Shown: positions 1 through 33,689 of the stretch, piece by piece
How the letters are laid out: each line of letters opens with the position of its first letter
Numbering within the stretch: the first letter of the stretch is position 1
Source of the DNA: Maea johnstoni
Lineage: Eukaryota > Annelida > Polychaeta > Spionida > Magelonidae
Direction: 5' to 3'
Length of the DNA stretch: 64,000 nt
Assembly: GCA_963942565.1 (NCBI GenBank)
Contig: OZ012694.1
Location: 20,661,248 to 20,725,247, forward strand
The notes under the pieces: generated by a model
Databases searched by the model: none
Told to the model about the DNA's origin: nothing
Seen by the model: the letters and a program-made list of their open reading frames with translations, nothing else
Translations under genes and position numbers: made by a program

Positions 1-110
1 TGTGGTATCTGTCAATTGCCATCAGTATATACCTCCTTTCCAGTTTCTCTGTCCTTTTTGGCTAATGGCTATTATCAATAGAATATTCCGTTAAAGGTTA
101 TGTGCTTTTT

Positions 111-394
111 GGTACCCTGGTCCTCGAAAAACACCAATTTTGGGGGAAAAGACACCCTATCTTTAGGTCAGAATTTTTTGAAAATATTAATTTTAAGTAG
201 ATATTTTAAAAAGTTTTATTCTTAAATGATAACTAGAACATTTGTAGAAGAAATAAAGCAAATAATTACTTGATTTGTCAATGTATATGGTCAGTGTGAT
301 GACTTATTTTTTTTCAGCAAGAGGGTTTGGACACCATGTCTTCTTGAAACCCTATTTTGGACACCCTGTTATGAAAATCCTGGCTAAGACCCTG
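111..394 (+). mobile_element. hAT-type MITE H1, 5'-incomplete
   Basis: The right end CCTGGCTAAGACCCTG at 379-394 and the internal TTGGACACCCTGTTATGAA match the inner copy at 837-1158. The left terminus is not intact. A second worn right end follows at about 404-427. Confidence 0.7.
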
Positions 395-762
395 TGCCAA
401 ATTTCGAAATCCTGACTAAGAACCTGTGATGCAATCCTTATCTCTTTGTACGTTTACAAAAATGAGGTTTTTATGAAGAAGCTGTCAACATCACAAGTGT
501 TATATAAACATTGGCAGTATCTATTGTACATGTAATCATGTATGTATATATAAATATATACATGTGTATATATGATATATTTTAAGTGCACTACTTAAAA
601 TGCTTTCACAACTAATTGAGCCAGTGCTGGAAATGTCTTATTAACTCATAGTCTATGCAATGATTCTGGTCTGATCTTGTTCAACAGCCTCGGCACAACT
701 CCTAGCCCACAACTACTAAAGAGGTGCATTCTGTGCATGTGCATGAGCAACTTACTCTATAA

Positions 763-1407
763 CATGGTCTTAGCCAGCAGGGCGTCTGAGTGCCTTTTTG
801 GACACCCAAACCCTTAAAAAGAACCCCTCAGGAGTCCAGGGTCTTAGCCAGCAGGGTGTCTGGGTGTCTTTTGGACTCCCTGGTTCATGAAAAATACCTT
901 ATTTTAGGTAAAAAGACAGCCTAGATTTTGGTATGTGTTTTTTTATAAATACTAATTCCAAGTTGAATTTCTAAAAAGTTTTACTTCAAAATAATAACAA
1001 AGACATTTCATGAAGAATTAAGCATATATTTACTTTATTTTTTAATGTACATAATCAATGTGATTATTTTAACTTTTTCAATCAGAGATTTTGGACACCC
1101 TCAAATCTTGAAATCCCAATTTGGACACCCTGTTATGAAAATCCTGGCTAGGTCCCTGCTCAGGACACCCAATTTTTTATGTGGAATTTCTAAAAATCTC
1201 AACTCAAGCTTATAATTGAATTTTTTTTCATCTCCTTATAATTCCCATGATATTGTTTAATGATATTGTGCCTTATTTTGATGGATTTATACATGTTCAT
1301 GGTTGAAATATGAGTATGTTGTGATCTCCCTTAAAAATGTGGACGCCCCAAAATTTTACAAATGCCAATTTTAGGCACCCAGTTTCTAAATCCTGAGTAA
1401 GACACTG
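763..1407 (+). mobile_element. hAT-type MITE H1 (outer copy, interrupted)
   Basis: Left end CATGGTCTTAGCCAGCAGGG at 763 and right end GAGTAAGACACTG ending at 1407. The flanks 755-762 and 1408-1415 are both CTCTATAA, a perfect 8-bp target duplication as hAT elements make. It is split by the related copy at 837-1158. No transposase is encoded. Confidence 0.88.
837..1158 (+). mobile_element. hAT-type MITE H1, inner nested copy
   Basis: Starts CAGGGTCTTAGCCAGCAGGG and ends CCTGGCTAGGTCCCTG. Flanks CTCAGGAG (827-834) and CTCAGGAC (1159-1166) fit a worn 8-bp target duplication inside the outer element. Its interior belongs to a different subfamily from the outer copy and matches 111-394. Confidence 0.82.
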
Positions 1408-1971
1408 CTCTATAATGTAAACAAATAGGAGAGCCCTCATTGGTCTTGGTCTCCTAGTGACGTCACACTGAGACTAGATTCATCGAGATTGTCCAGGGCT
1501 TTCTAACGGGTCCTATTTTAATTGGTCTGTGGATTGCCTTGGAAAATTACCGATCCACTTTCTATTATCTAAGGTCTGATCAAGGCCTTTATTTTGTTTT
1601 TGTCTTGCAGTGTCATAAAACAAGTGAATATGTTAGACTCTCTTTAGGGTTCCTACATCAATCAGTATTTATGCTTGGTGAGACCTTTCCCAGAGATATT
1701 GATCAGTGATGAAATAAGGAAGGCTCAAGGAGTGGCCCGGCATGAAATGCTATTGGATTTCGCTGTAGAGACCATTTTTCTGTGCTTTGGTTGATAGTGA
1801 GCAGTCGGGCGTGAAAAGATATTGATTCATTGACTGGGTTTTGTTGCTTACATTTGGATAATTTACTTGATGCTTGTATATAGGTTATATACATGTACCA
1901 TTTTTCGGGGAGATTCTATATCCTACGCAGACTACAATTACTGCTTCTGAGCTATAACTACTAGTCTACTA

Positions 1972-1972
1972 G

Positions 1973-2054
<82 letters not shown>
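1972..2054 (+). repeat. (ACT)n microsatellite
   Basis: About 28 uninterrupted ACT units. Confidence 0.97.
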
Positions 2055-3125
2055 GGTAATAAAATATTTCTTCTACTGCTAGTGCTTAATATTGTCAAAG
2101 GTTGACAAATAGCATGGATGGGTCATAAAATTCACTAGTCCATTGAATAGGTGAGTATATGTGCTAATAAGTATATAATGCTCATACCTGCCACAGGCAA
2201 TCTGTAGGACCGTGCACTGCTCTACTTTATTCTATTTTCCCCTAGTACGGGGTATTTTTCTAATTTGAGACTCCCAACAAGTCCTTAAATCAGGACCAAG
2301 ATTTGAGTACTCAAATGATGCCTAGACAGCTTAATGGTGGGCCCAGTCAGGAGGTATCATTTATTTATTTGATTTTTTTAAAAACCAAACTTAGGACTTC
2401 AGCATAACATGTGTTGTGGTTGAGTCATTATAAGTGCTGTTTTATTAGGTATCTTTAAACAGTTCACCCTATAGGCCAGGCTTTGCTTGGGCAGTATTTT
2501 TTTACCTAGATAAAAGGATATGTTATTTGTAATGTTTAATCATTTTAAAGGTTTCATTGCTTATCATGTGCTTCAAAGTATGGCTTTATCGCCGAAAAGA
2601 AAATATGAACTGAAAATAAAAGCTAAAAAGTTCTACAATCAGTGATTCAGCTAACCACTAGCCCCATAGCACAAGGAACATATTGTGGGGCTATAATAAT
2701 ATTTGCCTTCGTAGCCCATCTGGCTATACGAAAAGTGATATTTTAAGATCATGCTCAGAGAAATATTAAGAATATGATCAGTTCAAGAACACCATTTAGC
2801 ATGTCAGTTGTCCTTTAATACACTTCAAGTAATTTAGATATCCCATAACAAATAACTGAATATTATTCCAAGAGAAGCTGAAGAAATGGCCATTGCAGGG
2901 TCTGACACTTAGTTTTCAGGTTAGGGGCCCGAAAAGGTCTTTTGATTAAAATATTTGGTCAAAAACAGGATTTCTGGTTATCAATATACATACTATTTTG
3001 GGCACATAGTCTGAAAAATCTAGGAACCCACAGCAAAATCTAGGGGCATATGGCCCTGGGCCCCTGGGAAAGTTGAACCCTGGGCCCAGTACTACTGGTC
3101 CAGTAGCACATTATATTTTCCTTAA

Positions 3126-3314
3126 CCCAAAAGCAGCCTAACAGTTTTGAAGAAATCTTCCAAGTGAAAGGGTAATTGGGAAAATATTTGAAAAAAATGC
3201 TAACTAGTACTCTCCCAACAACTCTCCTTCATATATTTAGTGAAGTCATTTTTAATTCCTAAGTAATTCAGATTCAGATGATACTTTCTAAAGGAACTGT
3301 TAAGCATTAATGGG
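3126..3314 (+). mobile_element. piggyBac-type MITE P1, worn
   Basis: Begins after TTAA at 3122-3125 with CCCAAAAGCAGCC and ends GCATTAATGGG, followed by CTAA (worn TTAA). Confidence 0.65.
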
Positions 3315-3752
3315 CTAACAAAAAGAACCATCTAAAGACTTGCAACAGTGTGTTATGATGTCTGGCAGGTATGTACAAATTAGGACAAATAAATCCTTTC
3401 GCACATTTGTCCTTCCGAGCAGGTCTGCTATAATATTAATATTAATGCAGTACACTCTTTGACATACACTGCAATACAATAAGAAATGTATCATTGCAAC
3501 AATCATCATTTCAAGGAGTGATTTATGTGTAAGAGCTACTAAAAAAAGGGCGACAAGGCTTAACATTAAACCATTCAGGCATTTAGAGATACCAGTTCTT
3601 GGACCTGACCCAAAAGTATGGCGTAATAAATTGATAGTTTTTGCCAGTGATTAATCTTCAGATATATATCACCAGTTATTTCCTGAAAATGGAGAACACA
3701 CTTGATAAAGTAGAGGAAGTCCTGAGTACAACATTTGCACTGGCCCATACAG

Positions 3753-4065
3753 CAGGGACTTAGCCACCTATGCGTCCAAGGTGTCATTTGGACACCCAGA
3801 ACACTGTTTTTTGACAGTTTGGACACCCAAAAATTTATGTCAGAATTTGCTGATGACGACTTTTCTTAGAAGATAGAAGATGTAGAAGTTGGAGTGTCAC
3901 TTTTATGAGACACTCAAAGCAGTTATTGGCCTAAAAAAGCAAAATTTGTAAATATATAGGGTTTATTTTATTAGTAGTATGTACTTTGTACCACACTTTG
4001 GATACGCAAAAGTCTATGAAACCTCTATTTGGACACCCTGTTTCCAAATATTGGCTAAGACCATG
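3753..4065 (+). mobile_element. hAT-type MITE H1, complete
   Basis: Begins CAGGGACTTAGCCACC and ends TTGGCTAAGACCATG (313 bp). Flanks 3745-3752 and 4066-4073 are both CCATACAG, a perfect 8-bp target duplication. Confidence 0.9.
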
Positions 4066-4477
4066 CCATACAGGGCTCAACATTAATTTCTGAAGGCACT
4101 TGCCAAGTAGGGCAGGTAAACTTTAATTTCTACCTCCCCGTCACAATTTTGACCTGCCCTACAAAAGGTGCACAATAGAATGAACATGAAAGTGACTTTT
4201 CTGTATCTACTAAACTTATACCAATTAACAGTTTTTCTGATAAAGCTTTATCTGTACTGTGCTGAAAGAATATTGGATTTACCTTGTATTATAGTATCTC
4301 TTAAGTTACATGATGAAATCTTACCTGCCATGTAGGGTAGGAACACTCTGACTTTTACCTGTTTTTCAGCCATTTTGAAATTTTTTACCCTGACGTAAGA
4401 AATGTCACAACAAGTTTTGTGCTTGTACCATAAAATCAGCACCCTGAGAGAAGCGGAGAGCTGGAATATTGAATTAA

Positions 4478-4700
4478 CCCATTGATGCTCAGAGCTGCCA
4501 AAACCAGCCCGACAATTTTGATGAAATCTTTCAGGCTAAAGCATAATTGGCAAAATATTTGAAGGAGAAATGCTGATTAGAACATTACCAACAACTCCCT
4601 TTCAAATATTTTGTAAAATCAAACTCAATTCAGAAGTTATTGCCAAAAGTATCTTTGATCCAGACGACAATTTCTGAAGGAACTCTTAAGTATTAATGGG
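4478..4700 (+). mobile_element. piggyBac-type MITE P1
   Basis: 223 bp between TTAA (4474-4477) and TTAA (4701-4704). Ends are CCCATTGATGCTCAGAG and AAGTATTAATGGG. The TTAA target and CCC...GGG ends are the piggyBac signature. Non-coding; the interior is self-complementary around TTTGAAGGAGAAATG and CTCCCTTTCAAAT. Confidence 0.85.
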
Positions 4701-5155
4701 TTAATGTTTTCCCATTTAAAGAGGTTCTGGCAAACAACAGATTTTTTATAAAACTATGAACATGTTCCCCAGGTTTGGGGAAGGGGGGATTTTATGTTTT
4801 AGATGTCATTTGAAGGACAAACTAATAAAAAACTAATAAAGCCTTTTTCTTAGTGGATACTTAGAGATTCAATCTATCTTTTTGACAATTACAATTATTC
4901 TTGTTTTTTAGTTATAGAAATATCAGTATTGACCTTGTGGTCATGTAATTTGTTGTTTGTGTGATATTCAAGGTTATCTCAAGGTCAAGTAGGGGTCAAA
5001 TAGTAGAAATGGGCTTTTTCTGAATAAAAGTGCTAAATTTCTAATTTGCATCTATGACAATCACATGCATTCTTATTTTTGGTATTGGACTATTGGCATT
5101 GATCTTGTAGTATTCTAATTTCTATTTGCTAATCTTTGTACCTTACTGTTTTCAG

Positions 5156-25489
<20,334 letters not shown>

Positions 25490-26257
25490 AAATCCACTTC
25501 TCAGTCTTAATACGGTCCTGAAACAGCTTCGATGTTTAGTAAACGGACCAGGCCCACACTTAAACCCACTTCTCAGTCTTGGTACAGTCCTGAAACAGCT
25601 TCAATGTTTATTAAACGGACCAGGCCCACATTAAAACCCACTTCTCAGTCTTAATACGGCCTTGAAACAGCTTCGATGTTTAGTAAACGGAACAGGCCCA
25701 CACATGAAACCCACTTCTCAGTCTTGATACGGTCCTGAAACAGCTTCGATGTTTAGTAAACCGACCAGGCCCACATTAAAACCCACTTCTCAGTCTTAAT
25801 ACGGTCCTGAAACAGCTGCGAGGTTTAGTAAACGGAACAGGCCCACACATGAAACCCACTTCTCAGTCTTGATACGGTCCTGAAACAGCTGTGAGGTTTA
25901 GTAAACGGAACAGGCCCACACATGAAACCCACTTCTCAGTCTTGATACAGTCCTGAAACAGCTTCGATGTTTAGTAAACGGAACAGGCCCACACATGAAA
26001 ATCCACTTCTCAGTCTTGATACAGTCCTGAAACAGCTTCAATGTTTAGTAAACGGAACAGGCCCACACATGAAACCCACTTCTCAGTCTTGATACGGTCC
26101 TGAAACAGCTGCGAGATTTAGTAAGCGAATTAGCATAAATGGAGAGCCTTCACATTGCAAATACCTCATGATTATACAGTTGCTGATAAGGATAGGGGGG
26201 AGGGGTCAATGTGTTAGACATACCTACCCCCTAATGCTGGAGCCTAATGGTTTTAAC

Positions 26258-26690
26258 CCTTTTGATGCTGAAGGCTAATTTGGTCCAAACAAAATATGTG
26301 AAAAAAATAGAAAAATGACTGTCACAGTGGAATATTGGTACTCATTTAATAGTACTCGGTAAGAGCTTTGGATAATGGATACCAACATGACAGGGTTTAG
26401 ATAATTGTCAAATACTGTAGAACACACATATGACGCGTGTCCCAAATATAGCGAATTGGGAGTTTTTGCATCATAGCGTATCTTTATGTTAAGCGACGGT
26501 AGCCGCCGCTGACAGCGCCAGTACAGTAAGAAAAAAGTACAGCGTTTTTATATATAGGGAAGCGGAACCACACGCTTTGTATGCTATATATAAACAGACT
26601 CGAACATTGTGTGTTCTAAAGTATGTTTTGCTCTGTATTGTGCCCTGGGCGAAAGTGGACTCATCTTAAATCTTTGAGAGAGCTATGTAT
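26258..26690 (+). mobile_element. P2 MITE interrupted by a TA-flanked MITE
   Basis: The P2 left part starts CCCTTTTGATGCTGAAGGC near 26258 and is cut after GGGTTTAGATAATTGTCAAA. P2-like sequence resumes after 26624 (TGTGCCCTGGGCGAAAGTGG). Confidence 0.65.
26413..26624 (+). mobile_element. MITE with TAGAACACACA inverted ends
   Basis: Ends TACTGTAGAACACACA and TGTGTGTTCTAAAGTA are inverted repeats. A TA target at each side would fit Tc1/mariner. It sits inside a P2 MITE. A second copy in the opposite orientation starts at 21019 (TACTGTTGAACACACAATG) and runs into the N gap. Confidence 0.75.
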
Positions 26691-26859
26691 CTATATCAGG
26701 CCAGGGCAGATCTCTAGGTATGATAAAGTGTGAATAGGATAATAAACAAATCAAATTTCACCAACATTATTTGTGACATGTTCCATTTGAAGATATGCCA
26801 TTTTATGTGGAATATTTGGGTAAAATGGTAAATATTTGAATAAAATGAATACTCTTTAC

Positions 26860-27049
26860 CCGTATACTACTGGTGGCTAATTTGGTCAATACAAAATTAG
26901 GCAAAAAAACCCTGGAAAATGAGTGAAACCCTGGCACATGGGTACTTACCTAGGAGCACTTGGCGACAGCTTTCCAATGATACCAACATGACAGGGTTCA
27001 GATGGTTTTCAAAAATCTTTGGACGAAAGTAGCCTTAGCATTGGAAGGG
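26860..27049 (-). mobile_element. P2 MITE, slightly short
   Basis: Contains TACTACTGGTGGCTAATTTG and ends GCATTGGAAGGG followed by TTAA at 27050-27053. Confidence 0.7.
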
Positions 27050-28509
27050 TTAAGGGAATATTTGGATAAAATGCTTGTTTTATATGATGTCATTCAAACT
27101 TTTCCTGATAATGATTCCCTGACATGTTTCATTTTGCAAAAAATTGTGGGTAATTGTCGGATAGGTGAAGTTGAAGGTGTGAGTATATTATAACAAATTG
27201 TACAACTACAGAATGATGATTATTTACCAGAATGACTTGATATCAGTTATATCTTAATTTTTAGCAAGTTTAATAACTTTTGACAGTCATTCTATAGTGA
27301 TCTGCTGAATGCTTTCATAATTTTATGGCAATCTAAAAAAAATTTGATAAGACCCTAATGCATGTGGTAATTCTCGTGTAATTCTGGTTTACTTCCAGAT
27401 TTAAGTTTTAGAAGGGAGCTTCATAGAGTGCCATAAGCCTGCTATTTATATTATCGACATTTATTACGGATATTTCATTCAGAATGATCGCTGGAAATTT
27501 GCTTTGTGAAATGTTTTGAATAGCTACTTATGTAATTCAGTTTGTCTCAAATATTCTTTCCCCTGAAGGGTACTGCAGTAAATTCTCTAAAATATTGACC
27601 ACCCTAGGAATTTGGGCCACCATGATTATTGAGTGTGAGAAATCTGGGTCATTATTACTTAGCTTCGTCGGCCATCCTCAAACCATAAAAATTTTAATTG
27701 TTGAAAGGTTTTCGAAATTACCTAGAATTTATGGCAGTGCTTGTCGTACTGGGGCAATTTCCAGGGGACAATTATTGACCAAAACTGTCCTTTGAAATAA
27801 GCAAAACAATGGGTTATTGTGTTAATCATGCATCTTTTCATAATGTGATTTTAGAACCACATACGATATTAATTACTACCCTTGCTATGTTTGGAATATT
27901 TCCAGTCAAGGTCTTAGAAGATGAATTGGTTTATGAAACTCAAAAATAAAATTAGAATTTAATAAAAACACAAACCTGAATCATTTAATTACATGTATTT
28001 TTATTTCATTAAATATTTTCATTTGCATCAAAATATTACTTATTTCAGCAAAAATCATTGATCTTGCATAAAAATAAAAAGCCTGTCCTAAATTCTTTTG
28101 CGAAAGCTTCATAGAAATTTTCTGCCGTTGTCAAATCCATTATTGCCGGTTACAGACATTGCTGCTGCTATATAATGCTGGAGTCTTTGTTTTATTGGAG
28201 TACACATAGTTTGTCAGCATCAACCATTAAAGGCCAGTTTAATCCAATAAGAAATATATATGACATTGGGATCTAGGTTAATTTCATTCTGTGTGATGGC
28301 GAATGCTAGTATTATGAAATGCCAATTTTTCACTCCTCAACAAACTCTTAAAGCTTGATGCTTGGTCAAAAGTCATGCTACCCTTCTCATAGGGTACTGT
28401 AATAACAATAGTATCCTAAAAAATCCAATCAGTGGATATATATATGTATATATACATATGTAAATATTTATGAGTATATATACATACAAAATGTTGTTTG
28501 GAGGTATGA

Positions 28510-28852
<343 letters not shown>

Positions 28853-29709
28853 TTATATGAAATTTGGTTTTGAAGTTTCTATTTTGCTAATGTCTATAGG
28901 GACGTAGTGAGGGGAGTGAAGATGCTTCAGGAATACACACATAACCTCTAATGATCAAGGATGTGTATTTCATAGCTTGATTGTTGCTTTAGATCCATGC
29001 GGGTAAAGATCTACTCAAACACTTTTGATGACCATTTTTGCCCCAAAGATATGTATGCAGTCTTATATAAATATATGTATATTTTGTTGTGATATACAAG
29101 GATCTTTCAATGAACTATTGACCACAGTGTATATCTGCATTCAGATACATTGGGTATGATTATTATATCATTTACCTTCCCATTCACGCTTGAAATTTCA
29201 GTATTCTGACACCTGGTTATGTTTGTTGCAAATAGAGTGGATCGAAATATTTGAAGGAATATTTTTTTTCCAGAACTGTGACAATAGCTTTCATTTGAAT
29301 TTCATCGCAGATAGTAAAAGTCAGTTAAGTCACTAGTTACAGAATTCAGTATGCAAATGATGCTATCTGTCAATGGAAAAAGCGTATTTTGTTTATGGTT
29401 TTGAGAAGTGTGCAGATCGTAAATGGCAAAGTGTAGTTTATAATTGGGGCTACTCACTGCAAGATTTCTTAAAAATTGCTTACTGTAAGCTTAGTTCTGT
29501 TAAGTGGCCAAAAATGTCCTGCCAACTTAGCTGATTACTAAGTCAGATTTAAGGCTATATTTGAAAGAGGAATGTTGATTATCACTCCACTAACTTCTCT
29601 TTCAAATATTCAAAGTATACAGTATTTGCCGTAATGTACCAAATAATATTTGGAAGAAGCTAGGGTACTGGAAAAGGCACAATAGGATTAAAAGTTAAAA
29701 TCCACCAAA

Positions 29710-29845
29710 CAGGTACTTGGCCAGGATCTAGAAACTAGGTGCCCAAAATTGGCAATTTCAAAACTTTGGGCATCTATTTTTTCAAGGGAGACCATAAAAC
29801 ATTCAGATTAACTACCATAAACAATCATTTACTTATTCAAAAAAG
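29710..29845 (-). mobile_element. Truncated reverse H1 MITE
   Basis: Contains TACTTGGCCAGGATCTAG and AGGTGCCCAAAATTGGC, matching the reversed right half of H1. It ends at the TTAA where a P2 MITE begins. Confidence 0.6.
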
Positions 29846-29849
29846 TTAA

Positions 29850-30054
29850 CCCTTCCAATGCTGTGGCTACTTTTGTCCAAAGCACAAGGATGCAAATATT
29901 TTTGAAAACCATCTGAACCCTATCATGTTGGTATTCATTGGAAAGATCTTGCTGAGTACTCTCAGATGAGTAACCATTTTCTAGGGTTTCAGTCATTATT
30001 CAAGATTTTTGCATCATTTTGAATTGGCAAAAGTAGCCACCGCCAACATAAGGG
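29850..30054 (+). mobile_element. piggyBac-type MITE P2
   Basis: 205 bp, the same length as the copy at 13155. TTAA at 29846-29849 and 30055-30058; starts CCCTTCCAATGCTGTGGC and ends GCCAACATAAGGG. Confidence 0.87.
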
Positions 30055-30486
30055 TTAAAGAAAACATATCAGGGAAAAATATTTATTAGATTTTTCCTGC
30101 AACTTTCCTTCAAATATCTTGTTAATCCATGCTTTGTTCTTAAGTTATTTTCAAAAGTATCATGGATCAAGATGACAATTTTCAATTTAACCCAAAGCAT
30201 GAAAAGGGTTAAAAGCCGCAGCTTTTGTTTGTGCCAGACAAGTTTTGTATATTCTCTGTGTATATTATGTATGTAATTGATTAAGTTTTGCAGAAGGCGA
30301 CCCTTTCTGGTACAAGGGTCTCGTGAACATGTGCTTCTACTGAAAATATCTCTATAATATATTGTACATATTAAAAAAAAGAAAATAAAACCACACTTTG
30401 GTATGACGTTGTTTTGACGTTCTTTATTTGTATCATCTTGCAGTGGGACCCTTTTCCTTATTTACATTTTCCTCCTTTATTTTGAA

Positions 30487-30915
30487 AGGGCCTGCCCTGA
30501 TGGTTGAGTGGTCTAAGGCATTGTCACTGACTCTCGATACTGCCTGTATTAGCCTAGCCATAAGGCTATATTATGATTTTACTTTATTATATGTAGAAGA
30601 TTGCATCTATACTAGATAGGGACGTGTGGCCTACTGTTGGCCATTTAGTTCACACAATTGCCACACGAGGGAGATTGGTGTTAATATATATTTCCAACTG
30701 AGCTCCTAGTATAACGCAGTGCCATCTATCCACAGTGAAAGACATCTAAATATGGCCTGGGAGGCAGGCTCTGCCTGGATATGATTCCTGGACAAGGCAT
30801 GTGACAAAGTTGCCAGTAACTTCTGGTTAGACAATAGTTTTTGCGGGGTTCTCTGATTTCCTCCACCACTTACGTTCGCTATTCAAATTTTAGCACACAT
30901 TTATAGCAGAAAAAT
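30487..30915 (+). mobile_element. SINE head and tail, split by other sequence
   Basis: Head CCTGATGGTTGAGTGGTCTA at 30487-30560 and tail CAAGGCATGTGACAAAGTTG with TTCCTCCACCACTTACG at 30790-30875. About 190 unrelated bases lie between. Confidence 0.6.
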
Positions 30916-31540
30916 TTATTATAATCGGATATCCAAATTATTTACTAGGAGATATAGGTAACAACTATATCAGGGAGGTAATCATATTTTGTTGAAAATG
31001 TGGGCCTCTATTTACCAAATCTCAAATTTTTTAATGTGTTCAACTACTAGTATTAGCCCATGAGGTCCAAAAAGCTGACCAGGGATATAAACCTACACAT
31101 TCCTTGTCTGACATTTACTTTGAGCATAACATATCAATTAGAATAAAAGTTGAAAACTGTTCCAGGAGGGGTATATTTACTTTACGTGATCAATCAATTC
31201 AGTCAAATAATTTCCGAAGCTTGTGTTTCATCCAATGGCTTAGATTGTAAATGCTCATTTTCTTTTACTGCTCTTCAGGCAATTTCTAAATAAGGAAAAT
31301 GGGGAAAAGGTGATTGATATTCCGCCGTCTTGGTAGATGGCCATCTTGACCTGTTATCACTTGTCATATTTATTAGAAGATTACTTATGTGCAATTTCTT
31401 CGAGAATATGTTTTATACTATTGGTAAGTCCAAGTTTTGAACGTCCAGTTAACGAGTATAGTAGTATTTTTATTATTATCCTTATTGTTATTATTATTAT
31501 CATTACTCTTAAGATGATGGAAAATCCCTGCTATTATTAT

Positions 31541-31578
<38 letters not shown>

Positions 31579-31616
31579 TAAGTAGTAGTAATAGTAGTAG
31601 TAGTAGTAGTAGTAGC
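31541..31616 (+). repeat. (TAG)n microsatellite
   Basis: About 25 TAG units with two variants. Confidence 0.96.
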
Positions 31617-32639
31617 ACTAACAACATAACCTTAGATAGTTATATGCTTTTCTTAGACTAGGCTTCCTAGTCCCTGTAATGTTCACCTTCCCTTATGTGT
31701 TGACAAAGCACTGTGGTGTGGTACCAGGTTTGGTAGATAGATGGCACCACCTGCTCCTCCTATCTCTATATGTTTACAAACTGAATCCTGGTGAGACAAA
31801 TGTAAACTAAATTGGACACTATGGCCATCTAGACTATTTGGTGCCTCGTAACAGAAACAAATGAGAGAAAAAAATACATATGACAGCCTAGAAATCTAGG
31901 CTATGCTTTTCTCTGCTACACAGTATGATAAACAAATCACACAGCAGCAGAAAGCTAAATTTAGATATTCGCCTGAGACAAAAGAATAGATAAAAAAAAT
32001 CCCTGTGCTTATTTTTGACCTTCGAAATAGTTGCCTTTTCCGACACAACGCTGCTGTATTTATTCTTTTCTTGATAAGTGCGACACATCCACCCAAAGTT
32101 TGAGCAAATCGGTTGAAATAGGTTCGGACAAGCCGAAGGGAGTGACTATCCGTAAGAAACCCACACTTTTCACTTACTTATACCAGAGAGCTATAGACAC
32201 GGTTCATTTACTCAAGGTTATACTCATCTTTTCAAAGTTATGACCGTTTAAGTGTTGTTATAATGTGTATTGGTCCACTGTTTGTTAGGTGAGATCTCCG
32301 AACGCACGAACATCAGAGCTGTTTACTAATTTGGTTCAGTTAATATCCCCATTATTGCTGAAGAGTTCTTGTAGAAATTTTCGTCTGGATCTAAAATACT
32401 TTATAATTACTTTTTGAAATCAAAAATGATTTAACAAAACATTTGAAGGAGAGTTCCTTGTCGTGATTTTCTTCACATTTCTTCTTAACATATTTTCCGA
32501 ACTATTTTTTCGCTTGAAAGATTTCAAGCAAACTTTCAGGCCGCTTTGAGCACTGATGCGTTATATCTAGATTGTCGGAAACAAGACATCTTTACTAAGT
32601 GTCCGAAAAGTATTTTAGAACAATTAATTTGATTTTTAC

Positions 32640-33450
32640 ATTCTTTCTAAGTTAGGCATTTTGAGAACACTATTTTGGTGCTGTCCCTTCAAATGGTAGA
32701 TGTTTTTACGATCCATTTTTAAAGTATTTCCCAAAGTATCATATAATTTGCATGCATGCAGTGTCTGACCAAGGTCATTATTTTTATAATGAAACGTCGT
32801 AGGAAAAAAATATTTTGAACAGAAATATTGCTCAGAATTCAATCTACAATTCTCCTTCAAATAGTATGTCTTTTTACGACCCATTTTAAAAGTATTTTCA
32901 AAAGGATTAGATTATTAGCATCCAGTTTCTGAATCAGGCTATGATTTTCATAATTATACATCGTAAGAGAAACATTTGAAGCAGAAATGTTGCTCAGAAC
33001 TTAATCCACAACTATTTTTCAAATAGTGTGTGTTTTTACGATAAGTTCTAAAATGATTTTTTCAAAAGGATCAGATTAGGTGCATGCAGTTTCTAACCAA
33101 GGCCATCATTTTCATAATAATACATCGTAAGAATAACATTTAGAGCCGCAGAAATGTTGGCCGGTGTCAGAACTTAATCTACAACTCTTTTTAGAAAAGT
33201 ATGTGTTTTTACGATTCAATCGAAAATTATCTTTAAAAAGATCAGATTATTATGCAGTTTCTGACCAATTAAGGTCATTATTCCCATAATGATACATCGT
33301 ATTAAAGAAAAAATCATTTGGAGCAGTAATGTTGCTCAGAATTCAATTCACAACTCTCCTCCAAATAGTATTTTTTACGATCCACTCTTAAGTTATCTTT
33401 AAAAGTATCATATTACTAGCATGCATATTCTGACCCAGCCCATGATTTTC
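32640..33450 (+). repeat. Tandem array, about 165-bp unit
   Basis: GCAGAAATGTTGCTCAGAA-like sequence recurs near 32820, 32982, 33150 and 33326, with TTTTTACGATCCA and CATAATGATACATCGTA between. The AACTCTCCTTCAAATAGT part resembles the P1 MITE interior. Confidence 0.75.
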
Positions 33451-33689
33451 ATATTGAGTTTTACGCCTGAATGAATACAACCTCGAATAACCTTATATCC
33501 TTGTGCTGTATTTGTAACCCCATGCACCCGCGGGAAAGTTCAATGTCAATATGAGAGCAGATAGCAGGTTATGTGAGGTTGTGTTTCATGTGTACATTCT
33601 TCTCTCTTTCCGTGTCAATGAACAGAAACCTAACAAGGATTGATCAGTGCTAGTTGGGCCATGTGTTTCTTTACTCTACAAGCATGCTC

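Larger units (their letters stand above)
1..5155 (+). other. Sec15 first intron or upstream, repeat-filled
   Basis: I find no coding exon here. It contains hAT-type MITEs at 111-394, 763-1407 (nested) and 3753-4065, an (ACT)n tract at 1972-2054, and P1 MITEs at 3126-3314 and 4478-4700. The segment about 1425-1480 is shared, inverted, with 23474-23545 and contains TGACGTCA. The rest is AT-rich and unassigned. Confidence 0.6.

Noticed and set aside
1-5155. First coding exon of Sec15
   Set aside because: Searched for an ATG exon of about 30 codons ending in AG before GT; nothing convincing, so it is taken to lie upstream.
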